From the NCBI GenBank assembly GCA_945948555.1, contig CAMFBM010000001.1:98309-162308 (forward strand): a stretch of 64,000 nucleotides of DNA, in the 5' to 3' direction. Source of the DNA: an uncultured Bacteroidales bacterium. Its GTDB lineage: Bacteria; Bacteroidota; Bacteroidia; Bacteroidales; UBA932. Of this stretch, positions 18,337 to 26,510 are shown piece after piece; within the stretch, counting starts at the first letter, position 1; each line of letters starts with the position of its first letter. The notes beneath the pieces are model-generated. The model ran no database searches, was not told the origin of the DNA, and was given only the letters and a program-made list of their open reading frames with translations. Both the position numbers and the translations under genes were made by a program.

Positions 18337-19446
18337 ATGAACAAAACAATTAAGACATTTGGACTTGTTGCCGCAATTGCGGCAGCCTCCAGCCTTGCAT
18401 CTTGTGTATCCAAGAACAATCCTGAAGATGAATCTGGTGCAGCTACCATTGAATTTGCAAATCCTGCAGACAGTAAAATCTTCATCAATGAAGGTCACAC
18501 TGAAACCGTGAGAATCGATCTCAATCTGAACAATCTCACGAAGCAAGACCTTGTTATTGAAGCAAAATCCAATCCTGACAAATGGTGTGCAGCCGACTTT
18601 GCGGACAAAGAGGATGCAATCGTCGTTACTCCGGGAGCAAACGAAAGTGAGGAGGACCTCGTTGCCGTATTTGAGGTAAAAGCAACAAAAGAAGGAGTGA
18701 ATCCTCTGACATTCACCGTTACCAGCGTCGGAAGTGCAACCGAGAAATACATCAGGGTTACGGCGGAACCGGAATTGACAGAAGGAAAATATGGCACCAT
18801 CACTTTCAACCCTTCACCTGCCGGAGCTACCCTTGTACTGAAAGTCGAGACCAATCTTGAAAAATGGTATTTCGGAGACTTAAATATGGTAACTGATGAT
18901 GAAGACAACCCGATTAAATGGTACACTTTTGACAAAACCAGCGGCAGGAACGGAGAGAGCCTTACCATAACATTCTCTGCCAACAGCACCACCGATGATA
19001 GGATGACCTCCATATGTCTTGATGAGACAGAGGGTTCATATTACTCGTCGTATTTCTCCGTTATGGTTACACAAGGAGCAAAGCCTGCTACCAGCGTATC
19101 TATTTCCGTATACGATGAAAACTATGAACCGCAGCCGGTTTCAGACAAGACATACAATGTTCCATTCGGGAAAGATGACAACGGCATTAACTGTTCACTG
19201 GACTTTGAAATTGAAAAAGACGGGAGCGTTGATTTCCTGTTCTGCAAGAGCGGCAGTACGGAAAAAGATCCAGCAATTGAGGGTGTTGACAATCCTTGGG
19301 TAAAGTTATCTGCCACGTCCGGTATTTACAGTCTTATTCCGAGTGCAAACAAAACAGGAAAAGACAGGACGACCGATTTTGTAATCTTCTCTGCCGGAAG
19401 TTCCACTGAACTCTTCAGGTTCACGATTACTCAGGCCGGGGAATAA
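18337..19446 (+). CDS. Putative lipoprotein with BACON/Ig-like repeats
   Basis: A 369-residue lipoprotein with signal MNKTIKTFGLVAAIAAASSLASC, lipobox ending at Cys23. The rest looks like three beta-sandwich domains of roughly 110 residues. Two of them end in strands typical of BACON domains (FSVMVTQGA and FRFTITQAGE), and tryptophans sit in similar places (PDKWCAADF, LEKWYFGDL, NPWVKLSA). BACON-like domains are common in secreted Bacteroidetes proteins and are thought to bind glycans or mucin, or act as spacers. It follows the protease by 22 bases and is probably the last gene of the cassette. No exact family is recognised. Confidence 0.65.
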   Translation: MNKTIKTFGLVAAIAAASSLASCVSKNNPEDESGAATIEFANPADSKIFINEGHTETVRIDLNLNNLTKQDLVIEAKSNPDKWCAADFADKEDAIVVTPGANESEEDLVAVFEVKATKEGVNPLTFTVTSVGSATEKYIRVTAEPELTEGKYGTITFNPSPAGATLVLKVETNLEKWYFGDLNMVTDDEDNPIKWYTFDKTSGRNGESLTITFSANSTTDDRMTSICLDETEGSYYSSYFSVMVTQGAKPATSVSISVYDENYEPQPVSDKTYNVPFGKDDNGINCSLDFEIEKDGSVDFLFCKSGSTEKDPAIEGVDNPWVKLSATSGIYSLIPSANKTGKDRTTDFVIFSAGSSTELFRFTITQAGE

Positions 19447-19668
19447 CGAAGAAAGAGGGGCACCACAAAAAGAGGGCACTGAAAAAGTTCCTTTAAGGCC
19501 TCTCAAATAATCATCGAGGATATGTTCAATTAGTTTGGACATATCCTCATCTTTATAGAATGTTCAGTCTGAAGAACTCCTCCAGAGGTAGTCCTTCCGG
19601 ACTTATGATGAACGAGTTGACTATATGCTTCCCGAATTTCTTCCTACATCACCCAAGGTCCACCCGGC
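19447..19668. other. Convergent intergenic region with a 12-bp-stem hairpin and possible decayed coding fragments
   Basis: 222 bases between the BACON-like lipoprotein (plus) and the ammonia-lyase (minus). A strong palindrome at 19516-19548, GAGGATATGTTC/GGACATATCCTC with one T-G pair and a 9-base loop, could end transcription from both sides, although no T run follows. On the minus strand two short frames read like protein (IISPEGLPLEEFF and MSKLIEHILDDYLRGLKG) but are broken by stops and lie in different frames. They may be remnants of a lost gene. No promoter is seen. Confidence 0.4.
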
Positions 19669-21183
19669 CTATTTTTCAAGCCATGATGTCAATGCCGCGA
19701 TGTCTTCGTATTTCGGTGTGTCTTCCGTAAAGGCCGGGAAGAAACTGCGGATTTCGCTGTAGGCCTGTGCAGTGCGCGGGGCGAGTCTGTCAGAGATTTT
19801 CAGGATGTCAACTGCCTGGACCATACCCATATACAGGATTGAAAGCACCTGGAATGAGTTTTCGATGACCTTTGCGGCAATGAGGGCCGAATTGGTGCCC
19901 ATACTCACGATGTCCTGGTTGTCGTTGTTGTTCGGAATGCTGTGCACATACATCGGATTGGAAAGGGTCTGGCATTCCGCTGTGGTCGATGTGGCGGTGA
20001 ACTGGGATGCCTGCAGGCCGTAGTTCAGTCCGAGCACGCCCATATTCACGAAAGGAGGAAGAATCTCGTTGATGCGGTCGTGGAAAAGATAGTTCAACTG
20101 CCTCTCACAGAGCATTGTCATCTTGGTGACTGCAATCTTCAGTTTGTCCATCTCGAAAGAGACATAGTCTCCGTGGAAGTTTCCGCCGTGATAGACATTC
20201 CGGGTGTCAGGATCCACCATCGGGTTGTCACAGGACGAATTTACCTCATTCACAAGGACTTTCTCCGCATTCTCAAGCTCCTCCAGGACAGGGCCGAGAA
20301 TCTGTGGAACGCATCTCAAAGAGTAATAGGGCTGAACCTTGTGTGCAAAAGTCTTCTCAGTGTGCTTGCGGTCGTAGAGTTCACTCTCGCGCTTGAGTAC
20401 GCAGGCACTCCCGGCAACATATTCCCTCATCATCCTTGCTACCTCCCTTTGTCCGTGATGCAACTTTGCCTCGTTGATCGGTTCTGCCATAAAATCGTCG
20501 TACGAAGAGGCTATTTCATTCATCATCACCGAAGCAAGGACAGCCTTGTCAAAAAGTCTCTGCGCACGGACGAGGTTCACTATTCCGATTCCCGTCATCA
20601 CCGAAGTCCCGTTCGTGGCAGAAAGGCCCTCGCGGATGTGCATTTTCAGCGGTTCTATGCCCAGTTTACCAAGCACCTGTGCCGTCGGGCAGAGTTCACC
20701 CTTGTAGAATACCTCACCCTCACCGATCAGAGCCAGGGCGATGTGAGCGAGCTGGACAAGGTCCCCGCTCGCGCCGACGCTTCCGTGCTCCGGGATATAG
20801 GGATATATACCGTTGTTTATGAAAGATTTGAGAATATCCACAAGTTCTCGGTGAACACCGGACTTTCCCTGAAGGAATGTCATCAGGCGGGCCATCATAG
20901 CCGCTCTGACATAGATAGTGTCAAGAGGTTTGCCCGCACCTGTCGAATGGCTGCGGATGATGTTGTACTGGAGTTGTGTGAGATACTCATCATCAACACG
21001 GTACTGAGCCATAGGGCCGAATCCGGTGTTGATTCCGTAAATAATCTTGTCCTTCGAAAAATCCTTAAGGAACTCATAACTCCTGTCCACCTCGGACATT
21101 GCATCCGAAGAGATTTGTACAGGAGATTTCTCAAATATGATTTTGACCAGTTCGTCAAGACTGATCCTTTTCCCAATCTCCAT
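19669..21183 (-). CDS. Aromatic amino acid ammonia-lyase (tyrosine ammonia-lyase-like, HAL/PAL family)
   Basis: A 504-residue member of the MIO-cofactor lyases. The MIO triad Ala-Ser-Gly lies in SVGASGDLVQLAH. The sequence also has YGINTGFGPMAQYR, GGNFHGDYVSFEMDK, LPPFVNMG and PMYVHSIPNNNDNQDIVSMG. These segments closely match what I remember of the Flavobacterium johnsoniae tyrosine ammonia-lyase, more than classical HutH. The substrate-selecting pair is Ser-His in RSHSTGAGKPL, as in both HAL and that TAL. The product would be a cinnamic-type acid (p-coumarate) plus ammonia, or urocanate if HAL. No hutU, hutI or pigment genes are adjacent. It has its own -33/-7 promoter. Confidence 0.88.
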   Translation of the reverse strand: MEIGKRISLDELVKIIFEKSPVQISSDAMSEVDRSYEFLKDFSKDKIIYGINTGFGPMAQYRVDDEYLTQLQYNIIRSHSTGAGKPLDTIYVRAAMMARLMTFLQGKSGVHRELVDILKSFINNGIYPYIPEHGSVGASGDLVQLAHIALALIGEGEVFYKGELCPTAQVLGKLGIEPLKMHIREGLSATNGTSVMTGIGIVNLVRAQRLFDKAVLASVMMNEIASSYDDFMAEPINEAKLHHGQREVARMMREYVAGSACVLKRESELYDRKHTEKTFAHKVQPYYSLRCVPQILGPVLEELENAEKVLVNEVNSSCDNPMVDPDTRNVYHGGNFHGDYVSFEMDKLKIAVTKMTMLCERQLNYLFHDRINEILPPFVNMGVLGLNYGLQASQFTATSTTAECQTLSNPMYVHSIPNNNDNQDIVSMGTNSALIAAKVIENSFQVLSILYMGMVQAVDILKISDRLAPRTAQAYSEIRSFFPAFTEDTPKYEDIAALTSWLEK

Positions 21184-21211
21184 ATCAAATTCACATAGGC
21201 TAAACGGGGTA

Positions 21212-21242
21212 CAAATTTATAAGGAAATGAGAAATATTCAAA
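21212..21242 (-). promoter_or_regulatory. Promoter of the ammonia-lyase gene
   Basis: On the minus strand TTTG (21239-21242) and TAAATTTG (21212-21219) are separated by exactly 19 bases, a full match to the Bacteroidetes consensus. The start codon lies 28 bases downstream of the -7 element. Confidence 0.75.
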
Positions 21243-21259
21243 CAAAGAATATAAAAACC

Positions 21260-21928
21260 CTATTTTGTGTGTCCGAACATAAATCCGAGGAAAAATCTCG
21301 GTCCGGAGGTAAAGTCACTTTCCACCTTGGTAAGAGGAAGCATATAATCGACCTTCATCACAAGATTCACCTTCGGAGTCATTGCAAACTCAACTCCCAC
21401 GAAAGGGGAAGCCAGGCAGAAACCGAACTTTCGGAAGGCCATCGTACCGTCTTCCGTCACAAAGTCATTTCCGGCATCTTCCAGAATGACGGTATTTGAC
21501 TGGCTGCCACCTCCGACAAGGGCCCCGACAAAGATTTTCCAGCGCTTGAGGGTCCAGAAGCTATCAGCAATCACACCACCGTAGGACAAGCGGGCGGAGC
21601 TCTTGTGCTCACCCCAAAGCATTGTCGAGACGGCGCCTTCACCACCCACACGGAGATGGTTCCCGAAAATGAAACGCATTGCTCCGCCGATGCCAAAAGG
21701 TGCACCTGCCATCCTGGCGTCACGGGTCTGTCCGGTCCCCGCCATTGTGTAGGTTACATTACCGGCAGAAAGATAGCCGGTGTGGAGCATCATACCGCCA
21801 ATGAAGCCTCGGTAGGCCATCTTACCACGGTTTCTCTTATCCTTATCCTGTGCATTGTCAGAAGCCGCAACACACACAGAAAAAGCCGCCAGGAATATTA
21901 TTGAGGCGGCCACGCGCAGGAATCTCAT
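21260..21928 (-). CDS. Putative outer-membrane beta-barrel protein
   Basis: A 222-residue protein with a signal peptide (MRFLRVAASIIFLAAFSVCVAA) and an all-beta mature part with regularly spaced glycines and aromatics (RGFIGGMMLHTGYLSAG, SYGGVIADSFWTL, FVGVEFAMTPKVN). It ends FFLGFMFGHTK, with no terminal Phe. The size suggests an 8-strand barrel. No specific family is recognised. It sits 26 bases after yccF and may be co-transcribed with it. Confidence 0.6.
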   Translation of the reverse strand: MRFLRVAASIIFLAAFSVCVAASDNAQDKDKRNRGKMAYRGFIGGMMLHTGYLSAGNVTYTMAGTGQTRDARMAGAPFGIGGAMRFIFGNHLRVGGEGAVSTMLWGEHKSSARLSYGGVIADSFWTLKRWKIFVGALVGGGSQSNTVILEDAGNDFVTEDGTMAFRKFGFCLASPFVGVEFAMTPKVNLVMKVDYMLPLTKVESDFTSGPRFFLGFMFGHTK

Positions 21929-21954
21929 CGTCTGTTGTCTGATATTAATAATAA

Positions 21955-22335
21955 TTATTTGGTTGAAGGTACAATCTCCTTACCGAAAGGAATGAGTGCC
22001 ATAAAAGCCATCTTGAAATGCTGGAGACCGAAAGGAATACCGATGATGGTGATGCAGAAGACCACACCTGCCGTTATGTGTATCATCGCTATCTCAATAC
22101 CTCCGACAAGAATCCAGATTACATTCATAAAGATGGCAAGGCAACCGTTGTCATTGGCATTGGAGACGACCTCCCTCCCGAAAGGCCATAGTGCAAACCC
22201 GGCCATCTTGAAAAGTTGATAACCGAAAGGAATACCGATGATGGTGATGCAGAAAAGCAGCCCGACCACAAAATAATAGAGGCTGATAATCAGACCCCCG
22301 AGCAAAATCCAAAGTATGTTTCCCAAGAACTTCAT
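21955..22335 (-). CDS. YccF domain-containing inner-membrane protein
   Basis: A 126-residue membrane protein made of two YccF units. Each has the line FCITIIGIPFG followed by an amphipathic segment ending PFG[RK]E[IV]V, so the protein is an internal duplication, as in other YccF proteins. The start at 22335 (MKFLGNILWIL) is preferred over the ORF opening at 22377 because a -7 element lies at 22382-22389 and a hairpin between them would be in the leader. The function of the family is unknown. Confidence 0.82.
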   Translation of the reverse strand: MKFLGNILWILLGGLIISLYYFVVGLLFCITIIGIPFGYQLFKMAGFALWPFGREVVSNANDNGCLAIFMNVIWILVGGIEIAMIHITAGVVFCITIIGIPFGLQHFKMAFMALIPFGKEIVPSTK

Positions 22336-22348
22336 TCCAAACAATTTT

Positions 22349-22368
22349 TGTTTCGCAGGAGCGAAACA
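22349..22368. promoter_or_regulatory. Perfect 8-bp hairpin in the yccF leader
   Basis: TGTTTCGC and GCGAAACA pair perfectly around an AGGA loop. It lies between the yccF -7 element and its ATG, so it would be in the yccF 5' leader; on the other strand it is upstream of the tadA promoter. It could be a protein-binding palindrome or an mRNA structure. Confidence 0.5.
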
Positions 22369-22381
22369 GGATAACAAAGTG

Positions 22382-22389
22382 CAAATATA
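22382..22389 (-). promoter_or_regulatory. Candidate -7 element for yccF
   Basis: TATATTTG on the minus strand matches TAnnTTTG. No -33 TTTG lies at the right distance. It overlaps a region that also holds the divergent tadA promoter. Confidence 0.4.
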
Positions 22390-22403
22390 TACAATATTAT
22401 ATA

Positions 22404-22411
22404 TACTTTTG
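22404..22411 (+). promoter_or_regulatory. Candidate -7 element for the tadA-like gene
   Basis: TACTTTTG matches TAnnTTTG, 21 bases before the ATG at 22433. A -33 match is absent. The surrounding DNA is very A/T-rich. Confidence 0.45.
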
Positions 22412-22432
22412 CCACAAAATCAGACAAGGACA

Positions 22433-22870
22433 ATGGAAAATGACGAAAAATATATGAGAGAAGCCCTTCTTGAGGCAGAATATGCCGCATCAGAAGACGA
22501 GGTTCCCGTTGGGGCGGTAATCGTGTTCAGGGGCAGAGTCATCTCAAGAGGGCACAATATGACCCAGAGACTTAACGACCCGACAGCCCACGCTGAAATG
22601 ATAGCCATCACTTCCGCTTTCGAGGCAATTGGAGGTAAATATCTGAATGACTGTACTTTATATGTAACCGTTGAACCCTGTCCGATGTGCGCCGGGGCCC
22701 TTGCCTGGGCACAGATTGGGAAAGTTGTTTACGGAGCGATTGACCCTAAACGGGGATTCTCCCTTTTTTCCCCTTCCCTGCTCCACCCCAAGACACAGGT
22801 AACAGGAGGAGTGCTTGCAGAGGAATGCGGAAAAATGGTTTCAGACTTTTTCGCCGCCAAAAGAAATTGA
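22433..22870 (+). CDS. tadA: tRNA adenosine(34) deaminase / nucleoside deaminase
   Basis: A 145-residue zinc deaminase of the cytidine deaminase fold. The zinc site is visible as HAE (PTAHAEMIAI, with the catalytic glutamate) and PCPMC (EPCPMCAGAL). This is the arrangement of TadA, which converts A34 to inosine in tRNA-Arg(ACG). Guanine deaminases share the same motifs, so the exact substrate is not certain. The start at 22433 (MENDEKYMREALLEAE) follows a -7 element by 21 bases. The stop is one base away from the next ATG, so it is likely coupled to the YqaA-like gene. Confidence 0.85.
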   Translation: MENDEKYMREALLEAEYAASEDEVPVGAVIVFRGRVISRGHNMTQRLNDPTAHAEMIAITSAFEAIGGKYLNDCTLYVTVEPCPMCAGALAWAQIGKVVYGAIDPKRGFSLFSPSLLHPKTQVTGGVLAEECGKMVSDFFAAKRN

Positions 22871-22871
22871 G

Positions 22872-23309
22872 ATGGGTGGGCTTGAGACACTCGGCCTTCT
22901 GGGGCTTTTCATCGGCACCTTCCTTGCCGCCACCGTCGTTCCTTTCAGTTCAGACGTACTTTACTTTGCCATCCTTGCCTCAACGGCAAACCCCTGGGGA
23001 TGTCTTGTCGTGGGCACTCTCGGTAACTGGCTAGGCAGTCTGGTCACCTACTGGATAGGATGGATCGGGAAATGGGAATGGATTGAGAAATGGTTCAGAG
23101 TCAAGCCGGAGACCCTCGAAAAACAAAAGCGGGCCATTGACCGCTACGGCGTCTGGCTCGCTCTTCTTGCATGGGTTCCGTTCATCGGAGATGTCATCGC
23201 AATTGCCCTGGGATTCTACCGCACCCGTCCCCTGATGACAGCCATCCTGCTGCTATTCGGCAAATTCGCACGCTTCCTTGTCTGGAACCTGGTTTACGGG
23301 TTGATCTGA
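22872..23309 (+). CDS. YqaA family (DedA-like) membrane protein
   Basis: A 145-residue integral membrane protein. It begins MGGLETLGLLGLFIGTFLAATVVPFSSD, matching the E. coli YqaA-type subgroup of SNARE-associated/DedA proteins. It carries an internal GTLGNWLGSLVTYWIG motif and a WVPFIGDVIAIALG re-entrant helix. Four hydrophobic segments are seen. DedA proteins handle lipids or proton-coupled export; the role of this subgroup is unclear. It begins one base after tadA and converges on the phosphohexomutase gene. Confidence 0.82.
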   Translation: MGGLETLGLLGLFIGTFLAATVVPFSSDVLYFAILASTANPWGCLVVGTLGNWLGSLVTYWIGWIGKWEWIEKWFRVKPETLEKQKRAIDRYGVWLALLAWVPFIGDVIAIALGFYRTRPLMTAILLLFGKFARFLVWNLVYGLI

Positions 23310-23348
23310 GCAACAATAGGACAATATAATAGATTATCCAGCGAAATA

Positions 23349-25007
23349 TTACTTCACGAACTGCGCCCTGAGTTTCTCAGTCTTGGCATCAGCATCAGCA
23401 CCGTGGGCACCGAAGTAGAATTTGATCTTCGGCTCGGTTCCTGACGGACGCACTGAAACCACGTCGCCTTCCTCATTGAAGAACTGGAGCACGTTCGACT
23501 TCGGCAGACCGGTCTCCTCAGGCTTGTTGTAGTCAATCACCTTGACAACCGGTGAACCGGCGAGCTGTGCAGGCGGGTTGGCACGCATATCCGTCATTAT
23601 TGCAGCGATTTCCTCCGCTCCTTCCTTGCCCTTGCGGACCAGCGAAGTGAGGGACTCCCTGTAGTAGCCGAACTCTGCGTAGATGTCCTGGAGCAGCTGA
23701 TAGAGGGTCTTGCCCTGGTCGGCAGCCCAGGCGGCGCACTCTGCAACCATTGCGCAGGAGATTGGCGCATCCTTGTCACGGACGAACTCACCTACATTGA
23801 AGCCGTAGCTCTCCTCGCCTCCGCAGACGAACTCGGCCTTGCCCTCGTTCTTCTTGATTGTGTCGGCAATGAACTTGAAGCCTGTGAGCACATTGTAAAC
23901 CTTCACCCCGTACTTCTGAGCGATTGCCCTGATGAGCTCGGTGGTCACAATAGTCTTGACAACATACTGTTTTCCATTAAGTTTGCCAAGCTCAGACCAA
24001 CGGCGGAGGATGTAATAGGTGAGGATTGCTCCTGTCTGGTTACCGTTGAAAAGGACCATCTTGCCCTCGTTGTCGCGAACGGCGATTCCAAGACGGTCAG
24101 CATCAGGGTCTGTCGCCATCACGATGTCGGCGCCCTCCCTGTCAGCAACCTTAACTGCCAGCTCAAGGGCTGAAGGCTCCTCGGGGTTCGGAGATTTTAC
24201 TGTCGGGAAGTTTCCGTCAACCACATCCTGCTCAGGAACGTGGTAGATGTTCTTGAATCCAAGCTTCTGGAGGAATTCAGGCACGATTTCCACACCTGAA
24301 CCGTGGATAGGAGTGTAAACAATCTTCAAATCGCTGTGCCTCTGCCTTGATTCAGGAGAGAGCATCAGTGTCATCACTGAATTGAGGTAGGCCTCATCCA
24401 TTTCGTGGCTCATAGTCTCGACCGGAGCTGCGTCAGGGCCTTTCTCAAAACGTACCATTGAAGGGTCGGTAATCTTTGCAACCTCGGCAACGATATCCTT
24501 GTCAACAGGAGAAGTGACCTGTGCTCCGTCTGACCAGAAGACCTTGTAACCGTTGTACTCCTTCGGGTTGTGCGAAGCGGTGATCATAATTCCGGCATTG
24601 GCTTTCTTTGTCCTTACGGAGTAGCTCATCAGGGCAATCGGATGGAGTTTGTCGAAGATATACACCCTGATTCCGTTGGCCGAAAGCACGTCGGCGGTAA
24701 TCTGTGCGAAGTAGCTGCTGTTGTTGCGGCTGTCGAATGAAATGCAGACGCTCAGAGGGCCTTCACAGTTGGCTTTCATATAGTTGGCAAGTCCCTGCGT
24801 CGCCATTCCAACAGTGTACTTGTTCATCCTGTTGGTTCCGACACCCATAATTCCGCGGAGTCCGCCGGTACCGAACTCAAGGTTGCGGTAGAATGCATCT
24901 TCCAATGCGACAGGGTCTTTCATCAGTTCCCTCACCTCATTTTTGGTCTGCTCGTCGTAGTTGCCGTCGAGCCAGCTCTGCGCTGTCTGTCTGAAATCTC
25001 TTTCCAT
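23349..25007 (-). CDS. Phosphoglucomutase/phosphomannomutase family protein (phospho-sugar mutase)
   Basis: A 552-residue cytoplasmic enzyme of the alpha-D-phosphohexomutase family, longer than bacterial PMM and similar to the PGM2 branch. The phosphoserine loop is TASHNPKEYNG, the metal site DPDADRLGI, the sugar-binding loop GGEESYGF and the phosphate-binding loop RPSGTEPKIKF. The start is set at 25007 (MERDFRQTAQSWL), because 16 extra residues in the longer frame are unlike the family. It supplies or uses glucose-1-phosphate or related sugar phosphates. It is transcribed away from the methyltransferase. Confidence 0.92.
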   Translation of the reverse strand: MERDFRQTAQSWLDGNYDEQTKNEVRELMKDPVALEDAFYRNLEFGTGGLRGIMGVGTNRMNKYTVGMATQGLANYMKANCEGPLSVCISFDSRNNSSYFAQITADVLSANGIRVYIFDKLHPIALMSYSVRTKKANAGIMITASHNPKEYNGYKVFWSDGAQVTSPVDKDIVAEVAKITDPSMVRFEKGPDAAPVETMSHEMDEAYLNSVMTLMLSPESRQRHSDLKIVYTPIHGSGVEIVPEFLQKLGFKNIYHVPEQDVVDGNFPTVKSPNPEEPSALELAVKVADREGADIVMATDPDADRLGIAVRDNEGKMVLFNGNQTGAILTYYILRRWSELGKLNGKQYVVKTIVTTELIRAIAQKYGVKVYNVLTGFKFIADTIKKNEGKAEFVCGGEESYGFNVGEFVRDKDAPISCAMVAECAAWAADQGKTLYQLLQDIYAEFGYYRESLTSLVRKGKEGAEEIAAIMTDMRANPPAQLAGSPVVKVIDYNKPEETGLPKSNVLQFFNEEGDVVSVRPSGTEPKIKFYFGAHGADADAKTEKLRAQFVK

Positions 25008-25072
25008 ATTCAATTGTGTTATTATGTGATTTTCGGAATATTCAGGAATCTTCAATATTTCATAAAATCTAA

Positions 25073-25080
25073 CAAAATTA
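25073..25080 (-). promoter_or_regulatory. Candidate -7 element for the phosphohexomutase
   Basis: TAATTTTG on the minus strand matches TAnnTTTG, 65 bases before the ATG. No -33 match is seen. Confidence 0.4.
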
Positions 25081-25101
25081 GAAAATATATTATAAATATC
25101 C

Positions 25102-25109
25102 TACTTTTG
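25102..25109 (+). promoter_or_regulatory. Candidate -7 element for the methyltransferase
   Basis: TACTTTTG matches TAnnTTTG, 18 bases before the ATG at 25128. The A/T-rich DNA upstream holds no TTTG at the right distance. Confidence 0.5.
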
Positions 25110-25127
25110 CAGAACAAATAAAATCAG

Positions 25128-26510
25128 ATGACCGACTTCGCCAAATTCATCACCGTGCACGAGGACGACGACACGGACAGGCTTATTCTTTCGAGGGACA
25201 AATGGGAGGGGATTGACATACCTTTGGCAGTCAACACCATACTCGGAAGACGGAAGATGCGCCACAAGGTTCCGCAGTGGTTCAGCTGCAACGAGATCAT
25301 CTATCCTTCAAAACTTTGTGTGGAACAATGCTCGTCCGAGGTGACGGCACGGCTCAAGATGGAGATGATTCTCCAGTACGCAGGAGCGTCGCACAGCGGA
25401 GGGGATGGCATCAGAATCGCGGACCTGACGGGAGGGCTCGGGGTAGATTCGTTCTTCTTTGCAACAGTCTCGGAGAAAGTGCTTTACAACGAGGCGGACC
25501 CGGTGCTTGCCGGGGCGGCGGCGCACAATTTCGAGGCTTTGGGTTTACGGAATATTGAAACCTGCAACTTTCTTGTAGTGGCCGGGAATGAAGGAGGGAC
25601 TGCGGCAGACTGCGGAGCCTCAAGTTCTGCAACCGTAGGGGAAATCCTGGGGGACTTCGGGCCGGATGTCATCTATCTGGACCCGGCAAGGCGGAGTGAG
25701 AATCGCAAGGTTTTCCTGATTGAAGAGTGTAAACCGGACATACTTGCCCTGAAGGAGAGTCTTCTCGAGGCGGCAAGGTTTGTGGCAGTGAAACTCTCAC
25801 CTATGGCAGACATCACAATGGTTCTGAACAGGCTGGGCCGCTGCTGCAGGGAGATTTCCGCAATATCCGCCGACGGGGAATGCAAGGAAATCGTGGTGCT
25901 GATGGACAGGGAATATGAAGGAGAGTGCATCATTTCCGCCAGGACTCAGGGGGCTGTCTTCCAGTTTCTGAAAAGGGAAGAGGAAGAGGCTGAGGCGACA
26001 TTTGTAAAGAACATCGTCATTTCGGACTGCGGAGAGTCCGGGCAGGAGGATTCGGGGACGGAACTGTCTGAGGGGAAGATTCTGCTGGAGCCGGACAAGG
26101 CATTGATGAAAACGGCCCCGTTCAAACTGCTTTGCAGCCGCTACGGAATTGCAAAACTCGGAGTTTCAACGCATTACTATCTGATTCCACTTTCCGGGCA
26201 GCTGCTGTTATCCCGGGAAGATTCCGAAGATGATTGCCAACTGCCAGTCCGGAAAGTTTCCTCTGGCGGGGCACTGTTCCGCTCATTCAGGATTCTGAAG
26301 GTGCTGCCTTTCGACAAACGGGGCATCAAGGCAGTGCGTCAGGAATATCCCGATGCCAGCGTGACCGCACGCAACTTTCCCCTGGATAGCGCTGCCCTGA
26401 GAAAGAAACTTGCCGTCGGTGAATCAGACCTCATACACATCTTCGGGCTGAAGGTCCTTGAACGCAACTGCCTCATTGTCACGGAAAGAATACTCTTCAC
26501 TTCTTCCTGA
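25128..26510 (+). CDS. Class I SAM-dependent methyltransferase with THUMP-like domain
   Basis: A 460-residue protein. The SAM-binding motif I is IADLTGGLGVDSFFFA (about residues 102-117), an acidic motif II follows at YNEADP, and YLDPARRSENRK is the catalytic-region motif. The C-terminal part, RSFRILKVLPFDKRG...IHIFGLKV, matches the THUMP-like domain described in Bacteroidetes proteins of this type. An RNA substrate (tRNA or rRNA) is likely but unproven. The last 14 bases overlap the end of the convergent ygiQ gene. Confidence 0.83.
   Translation: MTDFAKFITVHEDDDTDRLILSRDKWEGIDIPLAVNTILGRRKMRHKVPQWFSCNEIIYPSKLCVEQCSSEVTARLKMEMILQYAGASHSGGDGIRIADLTGGLGVDSFFFATVSEKVLYNEADPVLAGAAAHNFEALGLRNIETCNFLVVAGNEGGTAADCGASSSATVGEILGDFGPDVIYLDPARRSENRKVFLIEECKPDILALKESLLEAARFVAVKLSPMADITMVLNRLGRCCREISAISADGECKEIVVLMDREYEGECIISARTQGAVFQFLKREEEEAEATFVKNIVISDCGESGQEDSGTELSEGKILLEPDKALMKTAPFKLLCSRYGIAKLGVSTHYYLIPLSGQLLLSREDSEDDCQLPVRKVSSGGALFRSFRILKVLPFDKRGIKAVRQEYPDASVTARNFPLDSAALRKKLAVGESDLIHIFGLKVLERNCLIVTERILFTSS

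Noticed and set aside
19306..19542. Minus-strand frame starting MSKLIEHILDD
   Set aside because: It runs into the end of the BACON-like lipoprotein gene, has no promoter and no recognised family. Kept only as a possible decayed fragment.
19669..21183. Direct annotation as hutH
   Set aside because: The motifs shared with HutH are those of the whole family; remembered segments fit the Flavobacterium tyrosine ammonia-lyase better and no hut genes are adjacent.
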